Of a stretch of 64,000 nucleotides of DNA, positions 63,449 through 64,000 are shown piece after piece. The notes beneath the pieces were generated by a model, which was not told the DNA's origin, did not search any database, and saw only the letters and a list, made by a program, of their open reading frames with translations. Numbering within the stretch: position 1 is the first letter of the stretch; each line of letters starts with the position of its first letter. The DNA is from Paludisphaera mucosa (GTDB lineage Bacteria; Planctomycetota; Planctomycetia; Isosphaerales; Isosphaeraceae), in NCBI RefSeq assembly GCF_029589435.1, contig NZ_JARRAG010000006.1, forward strand, positions 30,983-94,982. The letters run 5' to 3'. The position numbers and the translations under genes were made by a program.

Positions 63449-63823
63449 TCAGCAGCGGAAGTTCTGGAGGAGCGCCCGAATGGCCGTGGAGTCGCCCCAG
63501 GAGGCGAGGCCGGTCGGGGTGCCGTTCAGGGTGAGATGGGCGAGCGAGTGCGGGAGGGGACTCGAAAGGAGGGCGAAAAGCCCGAAGGGTACGAACAGCG
63601 AGGGCAGCATGTCCGAGTGCGGCACTCGAACGTCGCTCGATTGCAAGGCCCCCTGGCAGACGCAGTTGTCGGTCTCTGCCGGGCAGTCGGTCGGGTGGTG
63701 TCCGCCTTCCGGAACCCCTGTCTCAATTTCCTGGGGCGCACCGTGCCCCGCCTCGACGGCCCCGCATACGAGCGGGCAGGCGAGGATGAGGAGGGCCAGG
63801 AAGGTGGACAGGTACGCTCGCAC
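63449..63823 (-). CDS. Small secreted Cys-containing protein of the efflux operon
   Basis: This 124-aa protein starts with GTG at 63823, with GAGG four bases upstream. A signal peptide (LSTFLALLILACPLVCGAVE) is followed by a His/Cys stretch (GGHHPTDCPAETDNCVCQGA) and a hydrophobic segment (LPSLFVPFGLFALLSS). No family is named, but small Cys/His-rich exported proteins often head metal-efflux operons and may sense or buffer the metal. It is the first gene of the operon. Confidence 0.65.
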   Translation of the reverse strand: MRAYLSTFLALLILACPLVCGAVEAGHGAPQEIETGVPEGGHHPTDCPAETDNCVCQGALQSSDVRVPHSDMLPSLFVPFGLFALLSSPLPHSLAHLTLNGTPTGLASWGDSTAIRALLQNFRC

Positions 63824-63858
63824 TGCGCCTCAGGCTTGAGAATATGACGGGTCGACCC

Positions 63859-63893
63859 ATCATAAACGGTACGGCTGCGAATGCGAAGGTCAA
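63859..63893 (-). promoter_or_regulatory. Candidate promoter of the metal efflux operon
   Basis: On the minus strand, TTGACC (63893-63888) and TATGAT (63864-63859) are 23 bases apart, longer than a normal spacer, as in promoters activated by MerR-type regulators (usually 19-20). The spacing is not ideal, so this is a weak call. Confidence 0.28.
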
Positions 63894-63925
63894 GCGGCGG
63901 CACCGCAGGGCGATTGCACCATAAG

Positions 63926-64000
63926 CTATGATCCGAATAGGACTTGCTCGAGATAGGCCGTATTGCAAGCGGCCTTGAGCCGCTTGTTCTTCACGCCGAC
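63926..64000 (-). CDS. C-terminal end of a CDS running off the window
   Basis: A frame of 24 codons ends at a TAG (63928-63926) and is open to the right edge: VGVKNKRLKAACNTAYLEQV then LFGS. It is plausibly the end of the gene upstream of the efflux operon. The product cannot be identified. Confidence 0.4.
   Translation of the reverse strand, partial: VGVKNKRLKAACNTAYLEQVLFGS

Noticed and set aside
63911..63938. Possible dif-like site at the right edge
   Set aside because: TTATGGTGCAA resembles one arm, but the other arm overlaps the end of a probable coding frame and does not match.

Overview
The window is high-GC DNA (roughly two-thirds G+C by eye) from a planctomycete, most likely of the Isosphaeraceae type. 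The gene families support this: six transmembrane Ser/Thr kinases with TPR or WD40 tails, four ECF sigma factors (three next to a kinase), a DUF1559 pilin-like protein, a TIGR03032 protein, four PEP-CTERM proteins, and a giant surface protein with an LEDRKLLS-type N-terminus and a C-terminal dockerin. No rRNA, tRNA or CRISPR array was seen.

Layout. 1-7.8 kb: a 5'-truncated kinase, a GMC oxidoreductase, a quinone oxidoreductase and small proteins. 8.3-11.2 kb: a dead IS5-family element interrupted by a 1,914-bp serine-recombinase element; the IS has itself cut a cytochrome c-like remnant. 11.6-17.0 kb: a sigma factor translationally coupled to a 1,584-aa WD40 kinase. 17.3-30 kb: a TIGR03032 protein, a 1,917-aa dockerin protein carrying a perfect 1,221-bp internal duplication, two PEP-CTERM proteins, and a sigma factor with a TPR kinase. 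30-36 kb: an accessory island with a YhcG/DUF1016 nuclease and a coupled small gene, fragments of another YhcG and of an IS3 element, a HigBA toxin-antitoxin pair and a small secreted protein. 36.6-42 kb: a second coupled sigma/WD40-kinase pair and a TlpA-like thioredoxin. 42.7-45.4 kb: small zinc-ribbon proteins, a PEP-CTERM protein and an IS3 remnant. 45.4-57.2 kb: two paralogous TPR kinases on either side of a PEP-CTERM protein and a coupled pair of a membrane-anchored sigma-carboxypeptidase-regulatory fusion and a DUF1559 protein. 57.5-58.4 kb: an apparently intact IS5-family element with a -1 frameshift site. 58.5-63.8 kb: a heavy-metal RND efflux operon (CusA/CzcA-type pump, Cys/His-rich adaptor, small secreted protein).

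The most unusual signal is a family of 28-bp sites, present only from 33 to 57.5 kb. Each has an 11-bp arm GSGTCYGATAA, a 6-bp spacer and an 11-bp arm TTATGTTCNNN, the geometry of Xer/dif recombination sites. Several occur as inverted pairs about 110 bp apart around a small hairpin, which resembles a foldable attC-like site. The sites lie at the edges of gene modules: higBA, the secreted protein, and each of two kinases. No tyrosine recombinase gene is in the window, so the reading of these as modules bounded by recombination sites is an inference. A second clear mobile event is the serine-recombinase element, whose removal restores the IS5 transposase reading frame exactly.
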